Shown one piece after another: positions 16,843-24,530 of a DNA stretch of 64,000 bases (position 1 is its first letter; each line of letters opens with the position of its first letter). The notes below the pieces were generated by a model. The model ran no database searches. It saw only the letters and a list, made by a program, of their open reading frames with translations, and was not told the DNA's origin. The stretch spans positions 620,001 to 684,000 of the forward strand of contig NZ_JABGNA010000002.1 in NCBI RefSeq assembly GCF_013149275.1, given 5' to 3'. Source of the DNA: Mucilaginibacter sp. SG564 (GTDB lineage Bacteria > Bacteroidota > Bacteroidia > Sphingobacteriales > Sphingobacteriaceae). Made by a program: the position numbers and the translations under genes.

Positions 16843-18057
16843 ATGAAAATCCTTATTTTAACTCACCGAGTGCCGTTTCCGCAAAACGGAGGCTATGCCA
16901 TTGTGGTATGTAATACCATAAAAGGCCTGGTTGCGCTTGGACATAAGGTATCGCTGGTGGCTTTAAATGCCCAAAAATACAATGGTAACCCGCAAGAGGT
17001 GACGGATGACCTGCTGACTAAAATAAATTATACTAGCTACAATATCGATATCAGTATATCCATGCTCGATGGACTGGTAAACCTAATAACAAAAAAATCA
17101 AATGATATTGACCGGTACTATGATGCCGAGTTTGAAAAATTGCTGATACGCGAGCTTCGGCAAACAGCCTATGATATTATTCAGTTCGAGGGTTTGTTTG
17201 TAACGCCCTATTTGGCGGCTATCCGTAAACACTCCAGGGCTAAACTGGTTTATCGCTCGCATAATATCGAACACCAGGTATGGGAACGATTGGCGCAGCA
17301 AAAAAGTGATCTGTTTAAAAAATGGTATCTGCGTATGCTGGCCCGGCGGGTAAAGGACTATGAGTTGCAACAGTTGAATAAAGTTGATGCCATTGCCGTT
17401 TTTACAACCGAGGATAAAAACACCATTCTGTCATACGGAACCTCCATCCCGGTCGAAATATTCCCGGTAGGGATTGATCTTACCCAGTATCAGCCCGATT
17501 TTGAGAAAACGGAATTTCCCAGTCTGTTTTTCCTGGGATCATTGGACTGGCTGCCTAACCGTGAAGGTATAGAGTGGTTTATTGATCATTTTCACAAGGA
17601 TTTGACCGATGGTGATCTGCGTGTAAAGTTTTATGTGGCCGGCCATAACATCCCCGAGCGCTTTGATGATTACGAGGTAATGGGTAAAATATTTATCCAG
17701 GGCGAAGTTGACGATGCCTTTGAATTTGTAAACAGCAAAGCCATTATGATTGTACCGCTGTTATCGGGTGGAGGCATGCGGGTGAAAATTGTAGAGGGGA
17801 TGGCGATGCAAAAATGTATCATTTCCACATCCATTGGTGCCGAAGGTATAAACTTCGAGAATGGCACCAATATTATTATAGCTAATGATCAGGATGAGTT
17901 TTATAATGCTATTGAGCGTTGTATCACCGATGAGGAATATTGCCGTACCATAGGCACAAACGCCCGAAAGTTGGTTGAACAGCAACACAATGTAAATGCG
18001 GTAACGCATGATCTGGCACAGTTTTACGAAAAACTAACCCCCTTTTATCTGGGTTAA
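16843..18057 (+). CDS. Family 4 glycosyltransferase
   Basis: A 404-residue GT-B fold enzyme starting MKILILTHRVPFPQNGG, the glycine-rich acceptor-side loop of GT4 enzymes; an in-frame ATG 18 codons upstream (16789) is less likely because it adds an unrelated, charged extension. Other landmarks are YRSHNIEHQVWERL, FLGSLDWLPNREGIEWF and the donor-binding VKIVEGMAMQKCIISTSIGAEGI region with the conserved Glu. It transfers a sugar from a nucleotide-sugar donor, probably to a cell-surface glycan. It is monocistronic with its own promoter. Confidence 0.85.
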   Translation: MKILILTHRVPFPQNGGYAIVVCNTIKGLVALGHKVSLVALNAQKYNGNPQEVTDDLLTKINYTSYNIDISISMLDGLVNLITKKSNDIDRYYDAEFEKLLIRELRQTAYDIIQFEGLFVTPYLAAIRKHSRAKLVYRSHNIEHQVWERLAQQKSDLFKKWYLRMLARRVKDYELQQLNKVDAIAVFTTEDKNTILSYGTSIPVEIFPVGIDLTQYQPDFEKTEFPSLFFLGSLDWLPNREGIEWFIDHFHKDLTDGDLRVKFYVAGHNIPERFDDYEVMGKIFIQGEVDDAFEFVNSKAIMIVPLLSGGGMRVKIVEGMAMQKCIISTSIGAEGINFENGTNIIIANDQDEFYNAIERCITDEEYCRTIGTNARKLVEQQHNVNAVTHDLAQFYEKLTPFYLG

Positions 18058-18143
18058 GCGCTTTAAAATCAACATTGACCGAGTGTTAGCTATGCTCGAA
18101 AATTCAACCCTCATCAATCTCTCAAAATTCCCGTCAGAATAAT

Positions 18144-18151
18144 TACTTTTG
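18144..18151 (+). promoter_or_regulatory. -7 element of gcvT promoter
   Basis: TACTTTTG, exact TAnnTTTG, 17 nt before the gcvT ATG. No clear -33 TTG is present. Confidence 0.5.
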
Positions 18152-18168
18152 CGGCATAAACGTTAACG

Positions 18169-19248
18169 ATGAAGAACACTGCCTTAACAGATACACACAT
18201 TAAAGCCGGTGCCAAAATGGTGCCCTTTGCTGGTTACAATATGCCTGTGCAATATGCCGGGATAAATGCCGAACACGAAACTGTACGTAAAGCGGTAGGT
18301 GTATTTGATGTAAGCCACATGGGCGAATTTATTTTAAAAGGTGATCACGCCCTTGACCTTATACAACAAGTTACCAGTAATGATGCTGCCAAACTATATG
18401 ACGGCAAAGTGCAATATTCTTGCCTGCCAAATGAAGACGGCGGTATTGTAGACGATTTGCTGGTTTATCGCCTCGACGAGAAAACCTATATGCTGGTGGT
18501 TAATGCATCCAACATTGAAAAAGACTGGAACTGGATATCAAAGTATAATACTTTTGGTGTGGAGATGAAAAACATATCAGACCGCACCTCATTACTGGCT
18601 ATTCAAGGTCCTAAAGCTGCCGAAGCGTTGCAAAGCCTTACCGAGGTTGACCTGGTATCTATGGAGTATTACACCTTTAACAGGGGCAAATTTGCCGGTG
18701 TTGATAATGTGATCATATCTGCCACAGGTTATACAGGCGCAGGTGGTTTTGAGATCTATTTCGATAACCAATATGCCGATCAGATCTGGGACGCTATTTT
18801 TAAAGCCGGCGAACCATTTGGTATTAAACCTATTGGCTTGGGAGCACGCGATACCTTACGCCTGGAAATGGGATTCTGCCTATATGGTAATGATATTGAT
18901 GATGCCACCTCGCCATTAGAAGCCGGTTTAGGCTGGGTAACTAAATTCAGCAAAACATTTACCAATTCTGAAGCGTTGCAGCAACAAAAACAAGCTGGCG
19001 TGAGCCGTAAACTGGTAGGTTTTGAAATGATAGACCGTGGTATTCCTCGTCATGATTATCCGATTGTTGACGCCGATGGCAATAATATAGGCAGGGTAAC
19101 CTCCGGAACACAATCGCCATCGTTACAAAAAGCTATTGGCATGGGTTACGTGAATACCGAAGTTGCCAAAGAAGGCGCCGAAATATACATCAGCATCAGG
19201 GACAATAAAGTGAAGGCTAAAATTGTAAAGCCGCCTTTCTATAAATAG
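18169..19248 (+). CDS. gcvT: Aminomethyltransferase (glycine cleavage T protein)
   Basis: A 359-residue tetrahydrofolate-dependent T protein that releases ammonia and transfers the methylene group of glycine from the H-protein lipoyl arm. It has the full GCV_T domain: [54 protein letters not shown], and the C-terminal barrel [21 protein letters not shown] and [20 protein letters not shown]. The gcvH and gcvP genes are not adjacent, as is usual in Bacteroidota. Confidence 0.95.
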   Translation: MKNTALTDTHIKAGAKMVPFAGYNMPVQYAGINAEHETVRKAVGVFDVSHMGEFILKGDHALDLIQQVTSNDAAKLYDGKVQYSCLPNEDGGIVDDLLVYRLDEKTYMLVVNASNIEKDWNWISKYNTFGVEMKNISDRTSLLAIQGPKAAEALQSLTEVDLVSMEYYTFNRGKFAGVDNVIISATGYTGAGGFEIYFDNQYADQIWDAIFKAGEPFGIKPIGLGARDTLRLEMGFCLYGNDIDDATSPLEAGLGWVTKFSKTFTNSEALQQQKQAGVSRKLVGFEMIDRGIPRHDYPIVDADGNNIGRVTSGTQSPSLQKAIGMGYVNTEVAKEGAEIYISIRDNKVKAKIVKPPFYK

Positions 19249-19251
19249 TCA

Positions 19252-19335
19252 TTTCCTTCGGGGCATTGGATCATTAAGTCATTTTTTTGGCTCATTGCTA
19301 CAATGACCTGATGATTTAATGATACAATGACTAAA
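19252..19335. repeat. Short inverted repeat of ATCATTAAGTCAT type
   Basis: GATCATTAAGTCATT near 19270 is mirrored by GATGATTTAATGATAC near 19310, with ATTG/CAAT motifs around. It runs into the start region of comB and encodes the optional MTKSQ residues there. Confidence 0.45.
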
Positions 19336-19341
19336 TCACAA

Positions 19342-20058
19342 ATGAATAAAAGTTTAAATGTTTGCCTTACCCCTGCATTGCTACCGCTTTATAATGTAGA
19401 GGAGTATATTGTAGTGGTTATTGATATTTTCAGGGCAACATCATCTATATGTTATGGTATTGAAAACGGTGCTGAGGCTATTATCCCGGTATCACAGGTT
19501 GAAGAGTGTTCCGCGTATAGAGAGAAAGGGCTGGATTACCTTCTGGCAGCAGAACGTGATGGAAAAGTAGTAGATGGATTTGATTTTGGCAACTCGCCAT
19601 TCTCCTACACTGCCGAAAAGGTGGCCGGTAAAACGATAGTGCTTACTACCACCAACGGTACACACGCGCTGCATTTATCACGCAGCGCAAAGCGTATTGT
19701 TATTGGCTCGTTTTTAAACCTTACCGCGTTAAGCAACTGGCTAAAAACACAGAATGAAAATATATTACTGGTATGTGCCGGCTGGAAAAATAATTTTAAC
19801 CTGGAAGACACCCTGTTTGCCGGAGCGGTAATTGAACAGCTAAAAACAGAGAGTTTTGTATTAGATGACGCCGCCCTTGCCGCCAATGATCTTTTTCAAT
19901 TAGGTAAAGATGATATCAACCTTTATCTCAAAAAAACATCACACGGTGAACGCCTCAAGAAGTTGGGCATCGAAAAGGATATTGAGTTTTGTCTGCAAAT
20001 TGATATTACAACCGCAATCCCCGTGTTAGAGGGAGAGCGGTTGGTGAGGTTGGTTTAG
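19342..20058 (+). CDS. comB: 2-phosphosulfolactate phosphatase family protein
   Basis: About 238 residues matching ComB: VVVIDIFRATSSICYGIENG, DYLLAAERDGKVVDGFDFGNSP, TTTNGTHAL and VCAGWKNNFNLEDTLFAGAV. ComB removes phosphate from 2-phosphosulfolactate in coenzyme M synthesis; in bacteria such as this the product more plausibly feeds sulfolactate or sulfolipid-type metabolism (inference). I prefer the ATG at 19342 because family members start just before LTPALLPLY; the ATG at 19327 adds five residues encoded by the upstream repeat. Confidence 0.85.
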   Translation: MNKSLNVCLTPALLPLYNVEEYIVVVIDIFRATSSICYGIENGAEAIIPVSQVEECSAYREKGLDYLLAAERDGKVVDGFDFGNSPFSYTAEKVAGKTIVLTTTNGTHALHLSRSAKRIVIGSFLNLTALSNWLKTQNENILLVCAGWKNNFNLEDTLFAGAVIEQLKTESFVLDDAALAANDLFQLGKDDINLYLKKTSHGERLKKLGIEKDIEFCLQIDITTAIPVLEGERLVRLV

Positions 20059-20085
20059 GTAAGGTTCTCCAAAAATTAATCATCA

Positions 20086-20171
20086 CGTCATTGCGAGGAG
20101 GAACGACGTGGCAATCCCCGATAAGCCGGGCCTCTCTGTATTTTAGGAATTGCCACGCTGCGATCGCAATG
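20086..20171. repeat. R2 inverted-repeat element, copy A
   Basis: CGTCATTGCGAGGAGGAACG... and GCCACGCTGCGATCGCAATG form the two arms of a long imperfect hairpin, with a variable middle. It lies between convergent genes. Confidence 0.85.
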
Positions 20172-20194
20172 GCGCGCTGAGATAATAGAGGCAA

Positions 20195-21076
20195 TCATTC
20201 CGCTTGTTTTATCCCTCTTCTCTTTCTCCACCCCTTAAACATCCAGTAAATAATCGCTGTAATTACCAGCAAAGGCCATATTGAAATTATTCCGAAAAAC
20301 AGGTTTTTTAAAGTATCCCATCCGGCAATAATTGATGTTTTAAATTTATTGGTAAACCGGTCGTCAATATTCTGGGTGGTTGCTTTGGTGTAAAAAGTAA
20401 TGTCTAAAGAGCTGTAAGCAATTTGTTTATTGAGGTAGTTCAATTGTCCTTGTGACGATTCAATATCACTGCGGATCTCTGTTAGTTTATTCTCTATCTC
20501 CAGCAGATCCGAGATCTTGGTTCCCTTTTTGAGTAATTCCAGGTACCGGTTCTCCAGGATCTTTTTATTATCCAGCCGGGTTTTCATATCGATGTACCGG
20601 GTAGTAACATCGGTCACAGAAATGTTTTTGGTATCGATCTTATCAGCCGATGCGGACACCGAATCAACCAGGAAATCAAAATATTTGGCGGGGATACTTA
20701 TTTTTAAATTATACTCCTTGCGGTTGATATCGCTGTTGGTGGTTTGATTATCCTCATCCACATAGCCGCCATATTTTTTGAGCGCTTGCAGAATTCTTTT
20801 GCGGGCAATATTAATATTACTGGCTTCAAACTCAATAGTGCCGCTTTTAATGATCTTTTTTGTGGTATCGCGAATCTGGCTGGCATTAGTTGAACTGCCG
20901 GATGGCTCAGCAACCGCAAATTCCTGTACTGCGGACTTATTCATTACTTCATCATCCGCTTTTACAACTGGCGGCGCAAATAACCTGGTTTGTAATTTTT
21001 CTTTTTGCTCTTCAGCTTTATGTCCACAAGCCGTAAAGGACAGTAATAAGGTAATTGAAATAAGATAAGCTTTCAT
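20195..21076 (-). CDS. DUF4349 lipoprotein
   Basis: A 293-residue lipoprotein: signal peptide MKAYLISITLLLSFTAC with lipobox FTAC. The DUF4349 domain spans about residues 70-275, including IIKSGTIEFEASN, GGYVDEDNQ, VTTRYIDMKTRLDN and a central coiled coil (LLEIENKLTEIRSDIESSQGQ), ending in a membrane helix near residue 255-275 and a basic tail RKRRG. It would therefore be tethered at both ends in the envelope. Function is unknown. It lies downstream of dtd and the MazG-like gene on the same strand, after a 115-nt gap containing a hairpin. Confidence 0.88.
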   Translation of the reverse strand: MKAYLISITLLLSFTACGHKAEEQKEKLQTRLFAPPVVKADDEVMNKSAVQEFAVAEPSGSSTNASQIRDTTKKIIKSGTIEFEASNINIARKRILQALKKYGGYVDEDNQTTNSDINRKEYNLKISIPAKYFDFLVDSVSASADKIDTKNISVTDVTTRYIDMKTRLDNKKILENRYLELLKKGTKISDLLEIENKLTEIRSDIESSQGQLNYLNKQIAYSSLDITFYTKATTQNIDDRFTNKFKTSIIAGWDTLKNLFFGIISIWPLLVITAIIYWMFKGWRKRRGIKQAE

Positions 21077-21077
21077 A

Positions 21078-21121
21078 ACAAGGCTAATTAAGGTGTTACC
21101 ATAAATTCTGATTAGCCTTGT
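21078..21121 (-). promoter_or_regulatory. Hairpin abutting DUF4349 start codon
   Basis: ACAAGGCTAAT (21078-21088) and ATTAGCCTTGT (21111-21121) form an 11-bp perfect inverted repeat ending 2 nt before the ATG at 21076. There is no T run, so a simple terminator is unlikely; it may be an operator or a structure controlling translation. Confidence 0.45.
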
Positions 21122-21191
21122 AAAGTTACATTAAAACAAAATTAAATTCCAAATAAATTATTATTTCAAAATATAATTTTGTTTTAATGTT

Positions 21192-21518
21192 TTATTTCAG
21201 CTTATCATTGTTCTTATGCCGGTCGGCATCACGGATGCTTTTCTTCTCCAAATTCTTCTCCAGCGCATCCGTGAGGTCAATTCCGGTTTGGTTAGCCAGG
21301 CATATCAATACAAACAACACATCAGCCATTTCATCAGCCAGGTTCACCTCTGTATCCGATTTTTTGAATGATTGCTCACCATACTGCCTCGCCATAATGC
21401 GGGCCACCTCACCTACCTCCTCCATCAAAATGGCCGTATTGGTAAGCTCATTAAAATACCGGATACCCATGGTTTTTATCCACTTATCTACAAGATGCTG
21501 CGCTTCTTTAATTTCCAT
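21192..21518 (-). CDS. MazG-like nucleotide pyrophosphohydrolase
   Basis: A 108-residue single-domain all-alpha pyrophosphatase. The metal-binding pattern is complete: EEVGEVARI, followed by NLADEMADVLFVL (ExxxD type). Such proteins hydrolyse NTPs or dNTPs to monophosphates and keep the pool clean (family knowledge). It is a half-length MazG relative, as in the iMazG/RS21-C6 group, probably a dimer or tetramer. It lies 20 nt downstream of dtd, in one operon. Confidence 0.85.
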   Translation of the reverse strand: MEIKEAQHLVDKWIKTMGIRYFNELTNTAILMEEVGEVARIMARQYGEQSFKKSDTEVNLADEMADVLFVLICLANQTGIDLTDALEKNLEKKSIRDADRHKNNDKLK

Positions 21519-21538
21519 AAAAAGAGTATAAATATTTT

Positions 21539-21997
21539 TTAGTGATTGTCTTTATCCTTTGTATCCATGATGATGGTCACAGGCCCGTCGTTCACCAGGC
21601 TGATCTTCATATCTGCTCCAAAAATGCCTGTAGCTATCTTTTTACCGGTTAGTGTTTCCAGCGTTTTGATCATTTGCTCGTATAGGGGTATCGCTTTATC
21701 GGGCCGGGCGGCTTTGATAAAAGATGGGCGGTTGCCCTTTTTGGTTTGTGCAAACAAGGTGAATTGAGAGATCAACAGGATATTTCCGTCAACATCAGCC
21801 AGGGCTTTGTTCATCAATCCGTTTTCGTCGCCAAAAACACGCATGCCGGTAATTTTATTGGCCAGCCAGTTCAGGTCATCTTCCGTGTCTGCCTCCTCAA
21901 TCCCCAATAAAACCAGGAGTCCTAGTTTAATAGCGCCCGTTACCTTGCCATCAACTGTACAGCTGGCTTGGGTAACGCGTTGTAATACTGCTCTCAT
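21539..21997 (-). CDS. dtd: D-aminoacyl-tRNA deacylase
   Basis: A 152-residue DTD enzyme that frees tRNA charged with D-amino acids or mischarged glycine. Landmarks are MRAVLQRVTQASC at the N-terminus, the LISQFTLFAQTKKGNRPSF active-site strand and the cross-subunit Gly-cisPro motif in VNDGPVT near the C-terminus. Full length. First gene of a dtd/MazG-like operon on the minus strand. Confidence 0.95.
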   Translation of the reverse strand: MRAVLQRVTQASCTVDGKVTGAIKLGLLVLLGIEEADTEDDLNWLANKITGMRVFGDENGLMNKALADVDGNILLISQFTLFAQTKKGNRPSFIKAARPDKAIPLYEQMIKTLETLTGKKIATGIFGADMKISLVNDGPVTIIMDTKDKDNH

Positions 21998-22025
21998 TGT
22001 TAGAAACTTTAAGGTGGCAAGTTAG

Positions 22026-22117
22026 TAAGAGTCGGGAATCAAGATACAAGAAACAAGACTTTTTATTTGGATTTTCACCCGTTTGCTGTCTCTTGATTCT
22101 CATATCCTGTTTCTTAT
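22026..22117. repeat. R5 repeat, copy a (both arms)
   Basis: AAGAGTCGGGAATCAAGATA on the left and TCTCTTGATTCTCATATCCT on the right are inverted arms of the R5 family (GAGTCAAGAATCAAGA). It lies between divergent dtd and the PLP enzyme gene. Confidence 0.65.
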
Positions 22118-22195
22118 GCAACAAAACCGCAATTTTTTGCTCAAAAAAAACTAAGTTCGCAACCGCTATTATGTTTTTTAATTAATAGGTACAAA

Positions 22196-23431
22196 ATGAC
22201 AACAAAAAGAGGCTTTACCACTACCATTTTACATGACGATCGCTTAGGGAAACCAGAGCATGGCTCATTGCATAAACCCATACATACTTCAGTAACCTAT
22301 GGGCACGAGGATGTGCAGGATCTGGTTGATATTTTCCAGAACAAGAAAAAAGGATACGCTTATTCGCGCCAGGGTAATCCCACCGTTACCGCTTTGGAGC
22401 ATAAGGTAACCAATATGGAAAAAGGATTATCATCTGTTGCTTTCTCAACTGGTATGGCGGCAATTTCGGCTACGGTAATGGCCCTTGTAAAACATGGCGA
22501 TCATATTGTTGCCAGTTCATTCCTGTTTGGTAATACACGCAGCATCTTCCAAACCTATATTGATATGGGTTTGGATATTACTTTTGTTGACGCTACCGAT
22601 GTTGAAAATGTACGCAACGAAATTAAAGCCAGCACCAAAATGGTGTTTGTGGAAACTATTGCCAACCCTGCCACACAAATAGCCGACCTGGAAGCTATCG
22701 GCAAGCTTTGCGCGCAAAAGAGCATCATTTACATGGTAGATAATACCATGACCTCGCCTTATTTGTTTAACCCTGTTGATGTTAAAGCAAGTTTAGTGAT
22801 TAACTCCTTAACCAAATATATTGGCGGCCACGGCGATGCGCTGGGCGGCTGTGTTACCGATACTGGTTTATTTAACTGGAGTAATTACCCTAATATTTTT
22901 GAAACCTTTAAAAAACAGGTAAAACCCGAAACACTGGGCCTTACCCAGATTCGCAAAAAAGGATTAAGAGATTCAGGCGGAACTTTATCTCCCGAGGCCG
23001 CACATACCATTTCTGTTGGTGCCGAAACACTGGCCCTGCGTTTGGAGCGTGCCTGTAACAACGCGTTTGCACTGGCGCAGTATTTTGAAGCACATCCTAA
23101 AATTAAAAAAGTATTTTACCCGGGTGTTGCAAGTCACCCACAGCATGAGCGTGCCGGTAAACTATTCAAAAAATTTGGCGGCCTGATGAGCATCGAACTG
23201 GATGAAAGCATTGATTGCCTGTCCTTTTTAAACAAGCTGAAACTGGTAATAAAATCAAGTAACTTGGGCGATACCCGCACCTTATCTATCCCGGTTGCCC
23301 AAACCATATTTTTTGAACTCGGTGCCGATAAGCGTGCCGAAATGGGCATCCCCGAAACCATGATCCGCCTGTCGATAGGTATCGAAGACCTCGAAGACCT
23401 GATGGCTGATTTTAAAGAAGCCCTGGGATAG
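22196..23431 (+). CDS. Cystathionine gamma-synthase-family PLP enzyme
   Basis: A 411-residue trans-sulfuration enzyme (Cys/Met metabolism PLP family). Visible are the substrate loop YAYSRQGNPTVTALE, the phosphate-binding FSTGMAAISATVMAL, the cofactor Asp in VDNTMTSPYL and the PLP lysine in INSLTKYIGGHGDALGG. This subgroup carries out gamma-replacement or elimination on homoserine or methionine derivatives: cystathionine gamma-synthase, O-acetylhomoserine sulfhydrylase and methionine gamma-lyase look alike here, so the reaction is open. It is flanked by R5 repeats on both sides. Confidence 0.85.
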   Translation: MTTKRGFTTTILHDDRLGKPEHGSLHKPIHTSVTYGHEDVQDLVDIFQNKKKGYAYSRQGNPTVTALEHKVTNMEKGLSSVAFSTGMAAISATVMALVKHGDHIVASSFLFGNTRSIFQTYIDMGLDITFVDATDVENVRNEIKASTKMVFVETIANPATQIADLEAIGKLCAQKSIIYMVDNTMTSPYLFNPVDVKASLVINSLTKYIGGHGDALGGCVTDTGLFNWSNYPNIFETFKKQVKPETLGLTQIRKKGLRDSGGTLSPEAAHTISVGAETLALRLERACNNAFALAQYFEAHPKIKKVFYPGVASHPQHERAGKLFKKFGGLMSIELDESIDCLSFLNKLKLVIKSSNLGDTRTLSIPVAQTIFFELGADKRAEMGIPETMIRLSIGIEDLEDLMADFKEALG

Positions 23432-23541
23432 AGACAGAGTCAAGATATAAGAGTCAAGAATCAAGACAAGAGTGGGAATGAGATCTTTACAGAAAACCTT
23501 AGTCCTCTATCTTACAGTCTTGATTCTTAGCTCTTGCCTCT
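23431..23541. repeat. R5 repeat, copy b, overlapping a gene start
   Basis: Left arm GAGTCAAGAATCAAGACAAG (about 23451-23470) and right arm TCTTGATTCTTAGCTCTTGC (about 23518-23537) are inverted. The right arm lies inside the coding region that starts at 23478 and encodes its lipoprotein signal peptide. Confidence 0.75.
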
Positions 23542-24530
23542 CTTCCTCCTGCCGCCGGCATGACCGGCTTATCAACACTTCCTTTTATTTCTGGAAAACG
23601 GTTTATAAAACCAGCAAGACAGAATCGGACTATCTGAATCATCTGCATAGCCGCAAACTTTATATGCGCATCATGGATGTGGATATGGACGAGAGCGGCA
23701 GTGTCCCCATTCCGGTATCACCCATATCATTTCAAGCCAGGCTCCCGGACACTGTAGAGATGATACCTGTAGTATTCATTGTTAACAATATCCTGAAAAT
23801 AACAACCCACCAACAGCTTGATGCCTTGGCCGCTAATATCGTTCGCTTTGTAAATGGCAAAGTGCAGCATGCCGGTAAAGCCAGCTTTAATGAATTACAG
23901 ATAGATTGCGATTGGACAGCATCAACCCGTGAAAATTATTTTTACCTGTTGGAGCAATTACATAAAGTTAAAGGCCTAAAGGGGAAACCCATTTCGGCAA
24001 CGCTGAGGCTGCACCAGTTAAAAAATCAAAAAGGCAGCGGTATCCCACCGGTAAACCGGGCTATGCTGATGTGTTATAATATGGGCAACCTGCGTAAATA
24101 CGGGGAGCAAAATTCGATATTGGAAATAAGCGAACTGAAAAAATACCTGGGCGATAACTTGACCTCCTACCCTATGCCCATTGATATCGGATTGCCACTG
24201 TTTAGCTGGGCTGTCGCTTTCCGGAATAAGGAATACATCGGAATTGCTAAACGGATCTCGTTCGATGATCTGAATAATAAAAATCAGTTTATCTTTATAA
24301 AAAATAACATTTACCGGGCCAAAACCAATTTGCCCGATTATGGTTTAAAAACAAATGACGAGGTGCGCTGGGAAAATGTATCTGCCAGTAATTTGCAGGC
24401 CACAGCCACCTATTTATCGCCGTTTATTAAAGCGGATACGGTAAACGTTATTTATTTTCACCTGGACGATGCTACTATAAAAACCTATACCTATGACAAC
24501 CTTCAAAAAACTGCTCATCTGTTCCGTTAG
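23478..24530 (+). CDS. Uncharacterised lipoprotein, probable TIM barrel
   Basis: About 350 residues; I do not recognise the family with certainty. The N-terminus MRSLQKTLVLYLTVLILSSC has a good lipobox LSSC (a second, LSSSC, follows). An in-frame GTG two codons upstream is an alternative start. The body has alternating beta/alpha texture, with NELQIDCDWTASTRENYFYL, ISATLRLHQL, RAMLMCYNMGNLRKYG and IDIGLPLFSWAVAF at the intervals of barrel strands, recalling DUF3142-type glycosidase-like barrels (inference). It overlaps the next gene by 38 nt, so the two are translationally coupled. The signal peptide is encoded by an interspersed repeat arm. Confidence 0.6.
   Translation: MRSLQKTLVLYLTVLILSSCLSSSCRRHDRLINTSFYFWKTVYKTSKTESDYLNHLHSRKLYMRIMDVDMDESGSVPIPVSPISFQARLPDTVEMIPVVFIVNNILKITTHQQLDALAANIVRFVNGKVQHAGKASFNELQIDCDWTASTRENYFYLLEQLHKVKGLKGKPISATLRLHQLKNQKGSGIPPVNRAMLMCYNMGNLRKYGEQNSILEISELKKYLGDNLTSYPMPIDIGLPLFSWAVAFRNKEYIGIAKRISFDDLNNKNQFIFIKNNIYRAKTNLPDYGLKTNDEVRWENVSASNLQATATYLSPFIKADTVNVIYFHLDDATIKTYTYDNLQKTAHLFR

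Noticed and set aside
22118..22195. SAM riboswitch upstream of the trans-sulfuration enzyme
   Set aside because: The leader is short, AT-rich and partly repeat R5; no conserved SAM-aptamer elements or terminator are visible.
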